Of a DNA stretch of 9,678 bases, positions 1 through 7,887 are shown piece by piece. A model generated the notes under the pieces. The model made no database searches and was not told the origin of the DNA. It saw nothing but the letters and a program-made list of their open reading frames with translations. Location: the NCBI GenBank assembly GCA_029934875.1, contig JAOZLK010000006.1:8418-18095 (forward strand), in the 5' to 3' direction. Position numbers and translations under genes: made by a program. The stretch's first letter is position 1. The number at the start of each line of letters is the position of its first letter. The stretch comes from Bacteroidales bacterium. Its GTDB lineage: Bacteria; Bacteroidota; Bacteroidia; Bacteroidales; GCA-2748055.

Positions 1-711
1 GGCCACAGGCCCAATCTGAATAGCAAATTTACGTGGCCAGGGGTTTCGTGCCGAACGGTCCATGATCACTCCGGGAGGCGGGAGACAGATGAAATTGCTG
101 TTTTTCCAGATGATCTTCTTCTCAATGACCTTCCCGGTCATATGTTCACGGGCTTCTTCCTCCGTGCAGAGCAAAAGACTGGAGATCACCTGCTCGCCCA
201 GCAGGATGATGGCGTATGGATTGGCGATTTCAATCTCATCCCGGATCCATTGCATGCTCTTATTGGCATACTGCATGTATTTAGACTTCATCTCCTTGAC
301 CTCCTTGCCCAGGCGGTGGAACTTTTTCACGGTATCATCATCGAAGAGGTGAACCTTTACCAGGCTGGTAAGCCAGCATTCTTCTCTTTTAATCTCCAGC
401 GTTTCAAGGATTACCTCGGAGAGCTCCTGTCCTGTGAACGAGCTCCTTACCCTCGAACCATCAAAATAGGGTTCAATGGAAAAAGGTGCCAGGCCGTCAC
501 AGAGGGGTACATCGGGAATAGCATTCTCGAAATAGACCCGCGGGGCCGGCTGGGGCCCGATGATCATGATTTTTCCAATGGCTGTTTCGATGGGAACAAC
601 CGTGCGAACCGGGTTTCCATGCAAATAGCTGGTTTCCTTGGGGAATTTAATGCTTTCGGTGTACTCGTTGAAGCATTTTTTCTGATACTGATGAATTGTC
701 AATGGAGCCAT
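1..711 (-). CDS. Uracil-DNA glycosylase superfamily-like protein, C-terminus beyond the window
   Basis: An open frame of 237 codons reads from ATG at 711 to base 1 without a stop, so the gene continues off the left edge. The upstream in-frame stop at 726-724 makes this ATG the first usable start. Visible features resemble the glycosylase fold: a first strand and loop IMIIGPQPAP (residues 48-57) where family 4 enzymes carry a GEAPG-type motif; CWLTSLVKVHLF (112-123), like the family strand reading T/N-LVKC; PYAIILLGEQVISSLL (165-180), like the P-x-IVLLG helix start; and PPPGVIMDRSARNPW (211-225), where the HPS-type loop is expected. The catalytic motifs are divergent: the water-activating residue and HPS loop are not recognisable, so uracil excision cannot be claimed. 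It starts 70 nt after the stop of the BtuG-like gene, on the same strand. No strong own promoter is seen; TACTTTG at 736-730 is one base short of the -7 consensus and lacks a matching -33 box. Family assignment is from motif memory only. Confidence 0.55.
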   Translation of the reverse strand, partial: MAPLTIHQYQKKCFNEYTESIKFPKETSYLHGNPVRTVVPIETAIGKIMIIGPQPAPRVYFENAIPDVPLCDGLAPFSIEPYFDGSRVRSSFTGQELSEVILETLEIKREECWLTSLVKVHLFDDDTVKKFHRLGKEVKEMKSKYMQYANKSMQWIRDEIEIANPYAIILLGEQVISSLLLCTEEEAREHMTGKVIEKKIIWKNSNFICLPPPGVIMDRSARNPWPRKFAIQIGPVA

Positions 712-781
712 TTCGATGAGCTTTCATGACAAAGTACAATTTTCCTGGAAAAAAACACCTATATGCAGCGATACTTGAAGA

Positions 782-1876
782 TTATTCCTGCTTAAAACAA
801 AAGGATGCAGGCGATATGCCCACCCTGAGGGTATCCATCGGGACACCATTTGCAGCAATTCTGTATACCATGCCCCGCTGTACATAATCCACAGCATCGG
901 AGATGTAGAGTTCCGAAGAGGCGGGGTCAATATCAAGGCCATAAAATCCACCGTTAAAGCCTGGTCCATAGGGGCTTTCTACAAACAATTCGGGAAGCGT
1001 GGGAGCTTCACCCTCCAGGGGCAAACGATAGAGATGCCGGTTCAGAAACCACAGGGTATCACCCCCTCCGTTGATATGCAGTTCACTTGGCTGTTCTCCT
1101 CTTTCAAAGCGATGTACCACCACAGCTTCCCTGGAACCAGCCTCGATTTTCATCAAACCCGGCGCTTCATAGCCATAGGGGCTCCCTTCAAATCCGCCAT
1201 CGCTGAGGACCCACAGATTATGGTAACGGTCCATGACCATGGAGTTGGGTTGCTTCAGAACTTCGATGGAATCAACCACCACATCCCTTTCAGAATCGAT
1301 AACCAGCACTTTATTGTCAAAGCTCCAGCAGTTGGTGTAGACATATTTTCCATACTGAAGCATCTGTTCGCTTGAATGCTGATGAAAGCCTCCCTGCGTA
1401 TTACCCACATCGATTGATCCTGTGACTTCCATGCTCAGGGGATTGATGATGGCAATGGACCTGGCGTAGAGATCGCTCACATAGGCTTTTGAATCACTCA
1501 CAAAATGTATGTAACGGGGAGAGGTGAGCCCGGTAATCTTCCCCCTGTACTGGAAAGTGGAAGCAGACATTACATAGATTCTTCCACTGTTATTTACTAC
1601 CACATAGGCCAGGCTGTCTCTTATGGTCATGGAAAGCGCCACATCGCCCAGGGGCAGAGCATTGGTGTTGTAAAAAATATCGTTGAGCACCTCCCCGCTA
1701 CTGACGTCGTAAAAGGAAAGCGAGCTGTTTCCGTAGGTAAAATTACCCTCATTGATAATAAATACTCCTTGAAGCTTGTCCACACCCAGTCGCTCGAAGT
1801 CCCACAGCTCATCATCCTTCATGCATGAAGTGAGGGCCGCAAGCAAAAGCAACAGTATGGAAAAAAGCTGCTTCAT
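782..1876 (-). CDS. btuG: BtuG-like cobamide-binding surface lipoprotein (DUF5074, YncE-type beta-propeller)
   Basis: 364 aa. A signal peptide ends in the lipobox LTSC, with Cys18 as the lipidated residue. It is followed directly by MKDDE, which matches the acidic export signal that sends Bacteroidetes lipoproteins to the cell surface. The rest is a single propeller. It opens with the DUF5074 hallmark NEGNFTYGNSSLSFYD (42-57) and LPLGDVALSM (74-83). Repeats follow, such as PRYIHFVSDSKAYVSDLYAR (120-139) and the late blade ELYISDAVDYVQRGMVYRI (322-340). Known family: BtuG proteins of gut Bacteroides sit on the outside of BtuB and bind B12 very tightly. Inferred here: it caps the neighbouring BtuB-like pore and feeds it cobamide. 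It is the last gene of the riboswitch-controlled operon, starting 2 nt after the stop of the receptor gene. Cofactor specificity (B12, pseudo-B12 or cobinamide) cannot be read from the sequence. The symbol rests on family plus context. Confidence 0.85.
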   Translation of the reverse strand: MKQLFSILLLLLAALTSCMKDDELWDFERLGVDKLQGVFIINEGNFTYGNSSLSFYDVSSGEVLNDIFYNTNALPLGDVALSMTIRDSLAYVVVNNSGRIYVMSASTFQYRGKITGLTSPRYIHFVSDSKAYVSDLYARSIAIINPLSMEVTGSIDVGNTQGGFHQHSSEQMLQYGKYVYTNCWSFDNKVLVIDSERDVVVDSIEVLKQPNSMVMDRYHNLWVLSDGGFEGSPYGYEAPGLMKIEAGSREAVVVHRFERGEQPSELHINGGGDTLWFLNRHLYRLPLEGEAPTLPELFVESPYGPGFNGGFYGLDIDPASSELYISDAVDYVQRGMVYRIAANGVPMDTLRVGISPASFCFKQE

Positions 1877-1878
1877 TC

Positions 1879-3873
1879 TTATAAATTGAACTTGATAACC
1901 ACCATGTAATTCCTCCCCGGCATGGGACGGTAGAGAACCGAGTGGTAAGATTCGTTAAACAGGTTGTAGACCTTAAATTCGGCTGAAAGCCTCACCTTTT
2001 TTATCCTGAACTCTCCACCCACCGACACATCATTCATGAAATAGGGATAGAGCCAGTCGCGCCGTGAAAGATCGTTGCTGGAGGTCGTAAATCTTTCGCT
2101 GTAAGCATTAAACTGGTAGGTGAAAAAGTAGTTATGCAAGCCTAGGTTCAACATCATGTTCCCCGAGTGAAGGGGGATGTACACCAGTTGTTTTCCAGTG
2201 GACTCGTCACCCCAGACCAGGGGGTCCCCCCGGTTTTCAGAACTGGTATAGGCATAGGTCCCCGTAATCCCATAACTAAAGTTCTGAAGCTCTCCCCTGA
2301 AGCTCAGATCATACTCCAGCCCGGTGCTCAGCACCTCCTCAATGTTGATTGGTTCAAGGTTCATGCGGGTGGAGGGTATCCACATAATCCAATTCTCAAT
2401 ATCGGACCGATACCAGGTGAGACCTGTTTTGACTTGCTGATTCCTGAAGGACTTCTGGTATTCCAATCCAGCTTCCATGGTAAAGCCCTCCTCTGGCAGC
2501 AGGTCGGGATTCCCGTTGGGCTGCCAGTAGAGATCATTCAGTGTTGGTTGGTGATAGTTCCTTGCCACACTGGCCTTCAGGATCAGCTCCTCTCCCTTAA
2601 GAAGGCGGTAATCGACCCCCAGGAAGGGAATGAAGGGAACAGCCCTACCATCAACCCACTCCTGTCGGAGCATCAGGTTCATGTTGAGTCGCTCTCCAAA
2701 ACTCTTCCTGAAGGCTGCAAAAAGGGAAACTTCATTTCGCTGTTCCTGGTAACCAAGGCCGCTGACCGTGTCTATGGTGGATACTTCATGATGGTTTACA
2801 TCCAGTTTACCTTCCACAGAAAACCGGGATCCCAGCTCCCGCTCATAGGAGAGGGTGTTCAGAAAGCTGTTTTGATCACTCACCGAGTAAATATCGGGTA
2901 CGGTTCCCAGTCCCGGCACCTTTCTCTCTTGCAAATAATCCATCTGAATGCCCGAATATCCCGACCGAAGTTCGAACTTCCCTACCGGAGCATAATATTT
3001 CCACCTGGCCACTACCTTGTGACTCGCCTGATCCTGCTTGTTCAGATTGGCATTATCGGGCCCCTCGTAGGAGGTGGGCCACGGAATGGCCCGCTGGCCA
3101 AACTGTCCCCAGTAAACAAGTGAAAGCAGGTGATCTTTATGTGGGCGCACATAGAGCTCCTGCACAAGGCCATAGCGTAGATAAGACCCGTTTTTATTGG
3201 TGTCCAGCGGGTTCTCCACCTCACCCGTTTCCGGATCCAGGTTTCCTATTCCCCGGTTGATAAAGGTGTAATCGTTTTGAGACTGGTTGTGGTATAGCCG
3301 GGTTGAACTCTTTATTTTCGTGTTGCCCAGTCCCAGCTGCAGATACTCATCAAAAGTGCCATAGCTCCCCACTCCCTGAATATAAGAGAGTGCGAACTTC
3401 TCCTCCCATTGGGGCCGGTTTTCAATATTGATGGATCCCCCGATTCCACCCCCCCGGTCCGAGATGGAGGCGGCCCCATGCTTCAGGCTCAGGTTATCGA
3501 TGATGTAAACGGGTATCAGGGAGAAATCAACCATCCCCAACATGGGACTGGATATGGAAATTCCGTTCCAGCTCACCTGGGTGTGAGAAGCGGCTGTACC
3601 CCGAAAGGAAGCCGTGGCCATGGCTCCACGTCCGTTGCTCTTGATAAATACAGAGGTGTTTTCTGAAAGGAGCTCGGAAAGAGAAAGGCTGGCTTTTTCC
3701 TTCAGGATGCTTGTATCAACCACCGTGTATTTACCCCCTGCTTCCTCCTTAATAAAAGATCTTTGCCCGGTAACCTCCACCGCTTCGATGGTAAACAGGG
3801 AGTCCCTGATCCCCTGGGAAAGAAGGGGAGCTGCCACTAAGAGGCCTGCAAATATGAACCAAATTCGTTTCAC
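1879..3873 (-). CDS. btuB: BtuB-like TonB-dependent outer-membrane cobamide receptor
   Basis: 664 aa. It imports cobamides across the outer membrane using TonB-ExbBD energy. Residues 1-20 are a signal peptide ending LLSQ. Residues 28-36 (IEAVEVTGQ region) resemble a TonB box. The plug covers roughly 30-150, with SFRGTAASHTQVSWNGISIS (89-108) and GGGIGGSINI (141-150). The remainder is beta-barrel with alternating aromatic strands, ending in the typical GRNYMVVIKFNL. There is no N-terminal carboxypeptidase-regulatory-like domain, so it is not a SusC-type receptor; about 610-670 aa is normal for BtuB. The start is GTG at 3873-3871: no upstream in-frame start is available, the next Met is inside the plug (residue 85), and only the GTG start preserves the signal peptide. 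It begins 1 nt after the preceding stop codon and ends 2 nt before the BtuG-like gene. Cobamide as substrate is inferred from the riboswitch and the BtuG neighbour, not from barrel residues. Confidence 0.9.
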   Translation of the reverse strand: MKRIWFIFAGLLVAAPLLSQGIRDSLFTIEAVEVTGQRSFIKEEAGGKYTVVDTSILKEKASLSLSELLSENTSVFIKSNGRGAMATASFRGTAASHTQVSWNGISISSPMLGMVDFSLIPVYIIDNLSLKHGAASISDRGGGIGGSINIENRPQWEEKFALSYIQGVGSYGTFDEYLQLGLGNTKIKSSTRLYHNQSQNDYTFINRGIGNLDPETGEVENPLDTNKNGSYLRYGLVQELYVRPHKDHLLSLVYWGQFGQRAIPWPTSYEGPDNANLNKQDQASHKVVARWKYYAPVGKFELRSGYSGIQMDYLQERKVPGLGTVPDIYSVSDQNSFLNTLSYERELGSRFSVEGKLDVNHHEVSTIDTVSGLGYQEQRNEVSLFAAFRKSFGERLNMNLMLRQEWVDGRAVPFIPFLGVDYRLLKGEELILKASVARNYHQPTLNDLYWQPNGNPDLLPEEGFTMEAGLEYQKSFRNQQVKTGLTWYRSDIENWIMWIPSTRMNLEPINIEEVLSTGLEYDLSFRGELQNFSYGITGTYAYTSSENRGDPLVWGDESTGKQLVYIPLHSGNMMLNLGLHNYFFTYQFNAYSERFTTSSNDLSRRDWLYPYFMNDVSVGGEFRIKKVRLSAEFKVYNLFNESYHSVLYRPMPGRNYMVVIKFNL

Positions 3874-3874
3874 C

Positions 3875-5293
3875 TTACCTTTTTAAAAGTCTGATACAGT
3901 GTGAAGATTTCCTGTCTCCAAGCTTTAGCATATATATTCCCGGTAGCAGATCACCGCAGGCAACATCCATGCCCTCCCTGTAATCGGCCACATGTTTAAG
4001 CATGCGGCCGGAAGCATCATAGAGTGTAAGCCGGACACCATCTACTCCATGTACCCGGAAAGATTCACCCGCAGGATTGGGAAAGATCGAAGGAGGGGAA
4101 AGATCTCTTCCTGCTCCAATGTTGGTAGTCAAATCCATGCTTACAAGGGTGGAAACGGAGGCTTCCACTTGTGGCTCCTCATCCACCCTTGCTGAAATGG
4201 TCAGGGGACCGGTACCTGTCATTCTTAAGTAAGATCCTTCATCCACTTCGGCCCACTCCTCGCTGCATGTCCAACTGATAATGCTGCCCTCCACGGGCCT
4301 TCCATAGCGAAAGAGGAAAGCCTCCATCAGCACCGGGGAGGCATCCATTTCAGGAGGGAGGTCCTTAATAACAAGCGGAGTTGTATTCCCCTGTATTCCT
4401 GGCACAGGAGAAACATCTACCGCCCCTGTGATCTCGGTAGATACCTCTCCCAGAAAACCACCCTCATGGAGGATTGCGCTCTGTACCTTCACAAAATGAA
4501 TCTGCTCCAGTTCAAGGTAGGATCCCTCATTATCAATGGCCCAGCTGATGTCAAAGGCATCACCTCCCGAATTTTCCACCTCTGCCGTATAAGGATTATC
4601 GGGCAGAGTGTAGGGAGCGCTCCCCCGGACCTGGTTGTCGGCATATCCAAATGCCCGCCGGCCTGAGATCAACAATGGTGGATGATCCACATCCACTGCT
4701 CCCTCCAGCAAGGTTCCCGTGTAAAGTGTCTCATCGGAGCCAATACCCGGAAAAGAATCGGGAAGCGGGTAATAGGCTTGAAGATGGACCGAATTTGCCC
4801 TGATAAAACCCTTATCCCCTTCCTGGTTCTCCCAGGGCACATCTGCGGCTTCGCTTTGATTGGGATTAAAATAGGTGGCGCTGAAATTCCGTTTAGTGGA
4901 GGAGAAAGGATGGTCGCTTCCCGCCAGTTCATACCAGGTATCATCGGCCTCCCCGTTCAGGTTCTCATCTTCCATAACAAAGACTACCCCCGGCTCCGAC
5001 CATTGTGCCATGGGATTGCCAAAAATGGTGAAATCAACACCATAGGGATTATCGGGGTGATTCTCGATGGCAGATTCGAAACGAAATACCACACTGCCTC
5101 CAAAGGCACCCAGGCAGAGAGACCCGCTTACTCCTCCCACAATGGACCGGGCCGAGCCGGGTGTCCCCCAGGGGGCACTGTTAATGAACTGACCCGGAGC
5201 CGGGGTATAGCTCAGCACCTCAGAAATATACTGAGCCCGCGCCACACCAAAACTGAGGCTCAAAAATACCAATATGAAAGCGCTTCGTAACAC
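3875..5293 (-). CDS. T9SS-sorted surface protein of the cobamide-uptake operon, function unknown
   Basis: 472 aa. A signal peptide (1-20, ending VARA before Q21) is followed by a large beta-rich region (about 21-290). This contains GVDFTIFGNP (85-94), then GVVFVMEDENLNGEADDTWY (102-121) and ELAGS. The stretch DENLNGEADD has the DxNxNGxxDD layout of calcium-binding loops in dockerins and thrombospondin type 3 repeats. An Ig-like segment (about 305-385) leads to a T9SS type A sorting domain (about 400-472), starting SIFPNPAGESF and ending IYMLKLGDRKSSHCIRLLKR. It should be exported through the outer membrane by type IX secretion and attached to the surface. I recall similar proteins, annotated only as cell-surface proteins, near btuB in other Bacteroidetes; I cannot confirm this here. 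The start is GTG at 5293-5291, 3 nt after the preceding stop and in frame with it, so no longer start exists, and the next Met (residue 95) would remove the signal peptide. Role in cobamide binding is inferred from operon position only. Confidence 0.8.
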   Translation of the reverse strand: MLRSAFILVFLSLSFGVARAQYISEVLSYTPAPGQFINSAPWGTPGSARSIVGGVSGSLCLGAFGGSVVFRFESAIENHPDNPYGVDFTIFGNPMAQWSEPGVVFVMEDENLNGEADDTWYELAGSDHPFSSTKRNFSATYFNPNQSEAADVPWENQEGDKGFIRANSVHLQAYYPLPDSFPGIGSDETLYTGTLLEGAVDVDHPPLLISGRRAFGYADNQVRGSAPYTLPDNPYTAEVENSGGDAFDISWAIDNEGSYLELEQIHFVKVQSAILHEGGFLGEVSTEITGAVDVSPVPGIQGNTTPLVIKDLPPEMDASPVLMEAFLFRYGRPVEGSIISWTCSEEWAEVDEGSYLRMTGTGPLTISARVDEEPQVEASVSTLVSMDLTTNIGAGRDLSPPSIFPNPAGESFRVHGVDGVRLTLYDASGRMLKHVADYREGMDVACGDLLPGIYMLKLGDRKSSHCIRLLKR

Positions 5294-5296
5294 CGC

Positions 5297-7759
5297 TTAT
5301 AGCTTCTGAATCATTTTACTAATGACTCCGCTGCTGTATTTGATCCTGACAATATAGGCACCTGCTGGCTGAGCACTCAGATCGATCATACCCCCGGGTA
5401 AAAAGGCCTTTTGGGCATAAACCTCCTTACCTGTATATGTATATACCGAGACATCCAGGGGCTCACCCGTACTAAAATCAAGAATGAACTCGCCCTGGCC
5501 GGGGTTGGGATAGAGCGCCAGCTCGGGCAATAAGTCATCCCCGATGCCACCGACACATTCCACGTGGACGGTGAAGGTATCCCTTGCAAAAAGTCCACCC
5601 AGACTACCCTCAAGGACCAGTTCAAAATCGATAAAGGATGACTTGACCAGATAGCAGTCACCCCTTAGTGTAAGACTGTCGCCCGATACAGAAGCCATCA
5701 GTGGTCCATCATGACTATCGGACACAAGGCTCTTCACAATCAGGGAGTCAGCATCATCGGGATCGGAAAATACAGCGCTGATGTCAATTACTGTATCGCT
5801 TCCGTCGCTGTAAACTACAAAATCGGGCAGGGGATTGGCCACATAGGGAGCCTCATCTGGACGTACTAAGAAGTTATCCATACAGAAATAGGCAGGAGTG
5901 TTCATACCCCAGTCACCATTGTCGGACGACTCCAGTCCGAACTTCAGACTGTCGACCTTTCCAAAGGAGGAGAGGTCCACCCATTGCCAGGTTTTGATGA
6001 TATAATCCTTCTCAGGCTCATCAAAACGATAGTCGGCCAGGTGGTATTCAATGGTATCGCTTGATGTGCTTCCGGTATATCCCCATACCAAGAGCCTGAA
6101 GTAATCCGGATCGCTGCCATCGACCCCTCCAAACTGCTTTGCCACCCAGTCGCCCTGCTCCATGGAAAGGGCAGCGTAGGTGCTGTTAGTCACATAAAAA
6201 CCCTCCGGCACATGTGCCTTATCTGGAAAGGCCACCACCACGGGGCCATACTTGCTGCTTACCCCGTAATTTCCGACAGTATTTTCACCTCCCTTAAAAC
6301 CCGCCCCGGTAATGGCACTGTACTGATTGGTATATCCCGGGGTCTCCACATCCGAAGTGTTTGAATGGGCCCAGCCGCTCCAGGAGAAATATTCCGCATT
6401 AAAGTCATTATAAAATCGGGCCGGACCGCTGGTAAAGCTTCCGGAACCATCGGATCCGTTCCAGTAGCTTTCAGGCTCCAGCGCCAGGTCATCAAAGTCG
6501 GAATACAGAAATTCGCCCTCCATTACAGGCCAGGCTCCGACCAGGGTGGAGGCACTCACACTATATGCTCCACTGGTCCCTTCGATTACCAGGTTGGCCT
6601 GGCCGGCTGACTGGAAGGTGCCGCTCAGGGTATCACCTTCAATGCTTAGATCTGCAACGGATGAATCAGACATTACAGTAATTTGAAAGGTCAAACCCTC
6701 AGGGTCGTCCAGGTCGCTAATATACTTTGTCAAATTAATGGAGTCGAGTGCTTCAGCTTCATAGCCACTTAGAACAGGCAGAGGAGCAATAAGCCTGGGA
6801 GGATAGTCAGTGGTATGAACATCTGCCACTGCCTGGCCATAGCCCAGGGTAAAGAGGCTGTTGCCCAGGTAGGGCGCCGAATAGTCACCTCTCGATTTGA
6901 CCATGCCCAGCCATTCGGAGGAGACTGCCAGGGTATCGTAGTTGGCACCGGCACCCGCTGTTCCGTTCCATTGTGCCAGTACATTGGTGCCACCCCAGAG
7001 ATTCATGGTGAAGAGTACATTACCCCCTGCATCGACTTCACAATCATACACCCCCATAGGGAGGTCGGCCAGTTTTTCAGCATTTGCCAGTGTCAGGGGT
7101 GGTGCAGCGGGAGTTTCGATGACAGTGGAAAGTTCCACTGAGCTTAAGCGATAAATGGCATTGGGATCGCTAAAAGAGGAGGTCCCGAAACAGAGATTCC
7201 CCAGGGCATCAACAGCTATCCCGGCCGAGCTGCCTCCCACTTCCACAATCTTCCGATGAGCATTCGCCCCCGTGGTATCCAGCAAAAAGATTCCGCTGGG
7301 GGTCAAAAAATCAGCACTGTTTAATCCGGACACAAGTACCTGGTCATTCCAGAAAACCAGGTCCCAGTTTGAGGGCATCATGGCCATTTGTTTCCAGACT
7401 CCAGTGGCCACATCTACCCGGTAGATTCTTGCATCGGCATTGGCCAAATCGGAATAACCCACCCAGATGGAGCTGCCGTCGGGAGAAATGTTCAGGAAGG
7501 TGGGAAAGGCTTCTACATCATAGTCGGCCAGCTTCCCGTAATTCATACTGGCACCTCCCATAAAGGGATCCACCTGGTAGATGGTATCCCCATCGTTGTA
7601 ATAGAAATAATTCAGATCCACATCAAAGGTCTGAACCGTAAGGGAATCGGGAGCAAAGTAAGCCACCTTAATACCTTCTTCCGGTTCCAGGTAGTTTTGT
7701 CCAGTTAGAGTAAGGGCCGTCAGAAACAGACCCAAAAGCGAAAAGTAAAATTGTTTCAT
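5297..7759 (-). CDS. Beta-propeller + DUF4465 fusion protein with T9SS sorting domain, probable cobamide-capture protein
   Basis: 820 aa, first gene after the cobalamin riboswitch. Domains in order: signal peptide 1-21; a propeller-like region about 25-315 with blade motifs such as FLNISPDGSSIWVGYSDL (88-105) and GIAVDALGNLCFG (180-192); a cadherin/Ig-like domain about 320-410 (ISDLDDPEGLTFQITV); a DUF4465 domain about 413-635; a second Ig-like domain about 638-735 (VFSDPDDADSLIV); and a T9SS type A sorting domain about 745-820 (LALYPNPGQGEF to SKMIQKL). DUF4465 is recognised from SWSGWAHSNTSDVETPGYTN (459-478), GFYVTNSTYAALSMEQGDW (520-538), YHLADYRF (572-579), WQWVDLSSFGKV (591-602) and MNTPAYFCMDNF (619-630). 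DUF4465 proteins recur in Bacteroidetes B12-transport loci, and B12-binding accessory proteins (BtuH) are known from such loci; whether this domain is that binding module is my inference. No lipobox is present, so anchoring is by T9SS. ATG at 7759 is the only start that gives a proper signal peptide. Confidence 0.88.
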   Translation of the reverse strand: MKQFYFSLLGLFLTALTLTGQNYLEPEEGIKVAYFAPDSLTVQTFDVDLNYFYYNDGDTIYQVDPFMGGASMNYGKLADYDVEAFPTFLNISPDGSSIWVGYSDLANADARIYRVDVATGVWKQMAMMPSNWDLVFWNDQVLVSGLNSADFLTPSGIFLLDTTGANAHRKIVEVGGSSAGIAVDALGNLCFGTSSFSDPNAIYRLSSVELSTVIETPAAPPLTLANAEKLADLPMGVYDCEVDAGGNVLFTMNLWGGTNVLAQWNGTAGAGANYDTLAVSSEWLGMVKSRGDYSAPYLGNSLFTLGYGQAVADVHTTDYPPRLIAPLPVLSGYEAEALDSINLTKYISDLDDPEGLTFQITVMSDSSVADLSIEGDTLSGTFQSAGQANLVIEGTSGAYSVSASTLVGAWPVMEGEFLYSDFDDLALEPESYWNGSDGSGSFTSGPARFYNDFNAEYFSWSGWAHSNTSDVETPGYTNQYSAITGAGFKGGENTVGNYGVSSKYGPVVVAFPDKAHVPEGFYVTNSTYAALSMEQGDWVAKQFGGVDGSDPDYFRLLVWGYTGSTSSDTIEYHLADYRFDEPEKDYIIKTWQWVDLSSFGKVDSLKFGLESSDNGDWGMNTPAYFCMDNFLVRPDEAPYVANPLPDFVVYSDGSDTVIDISAVFSDPDDADSLIVKSLVSDSHDGPLMASVSGDSLTLRGDCYLVKSSFIDFELVLEGSLGGLFARDTFTVHVECVGGIGDDLLPELALYPNPGQGEFILDFSTGEPLDVSVYTYTGKEVYAQKAFLPGGMIDLSAQPAGAYIVRIKYSSGVISKMIQKL

Positions 7760-7762
7760 TCT

Positions 7763-7796
7763 GCTACGAGTTTAATGTTAAAATTAAATTCGCAGC
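7763..7796 (-). promoter_or_regulatory. Leader hairpin abutting the start codon of the first operon gene
   Basis: In the RNA, GCUGCGA (7796-7790) pairs with UCGUAGC (7769-7763) using one G-U pair. After one A-C mismatch, UUUAAU (7788-7783) pairs with AUUAAA (7776-7771) around a 6-nt loop. That makes 13 pairs, ending 3 nt (AGA) before the ATG at 7759. Such a structure would cover the A/U-rich ribosome landing zone that Bacteroidetes use in place of a Shine-Dalgarno site. It has no following U-tract, so it is not an intrinsic terminator. A role in translational control downstream of the riboswitch is inferred. Confidence 0.55.
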
Positions 7797-7811
7797 TAGC
7801 GATAGTGAGGC

Positions 7812-7887
7812 AAGACCAATGACAGATTTTTGATCAGCTTCCCGTTCACCGCGGGCTGCAAAAACTAGGGTGTCACTGGCAGGTCTT
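7812..7887 (-). promoter_or_regulatory. Candidate riboswitch expression platform: alternative pairing that competes with P1
   Basis: The heptamer UCAUUGG, which forms the 5' arm of the riboswitch closing stem P1 (8095-8089), occurs again at 7822-7816. The second copy can pair as GUCAUUGG (7823-7816) with CCAGUGAC (7879-7872), the P1 3' arm, giving 8 pairs. It can be extended by UCUU (7815-7812) with AAGA (7887-7884) across a 4-nt bulge. This alternative would break P1 and mask part of the B12 box. The enclosed segment contains a small GC hairpin (7858-7835, CAGC/GCUG plus CCG/CGG). The pairing is read by eye and the energy has not been computed. Confidence 0.45.

Noticed and set aside
142..729. 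195-codon open frame on the plus strand
   Set aside because: It lies opposite the glycosylase-like gene, whose translation shows coherent motifs; the plus-strand product has no signal, domain or family look.
712..781. Possible intrinsic terminator at the operon end, from a T7 run on the minus strand at 755-749
   Set aside because: No GC-rich inverted repeat precedes the T-run, so a terminator is not supported; the 70-nt gap shows no other clear element.
2167..3123. 318-codon open frame on the plus strand
   Set aside because: It is antisense to the BtuB-like barrel and its composition shows no protein family; GC-skewed third positions of the receptor gene explain the lack of stops.
4682..5290. 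202-codon open frame on the plus strand
   Set aside because: Antisense to the 472-aa T9SS protein, with no recognisable features.
7835..7858. GC hairpin after the riboswitch as a transcription terminator
   Set aside because: It is short and bulged, and is followed by AUCAAAAAUCUG with no U-tract.
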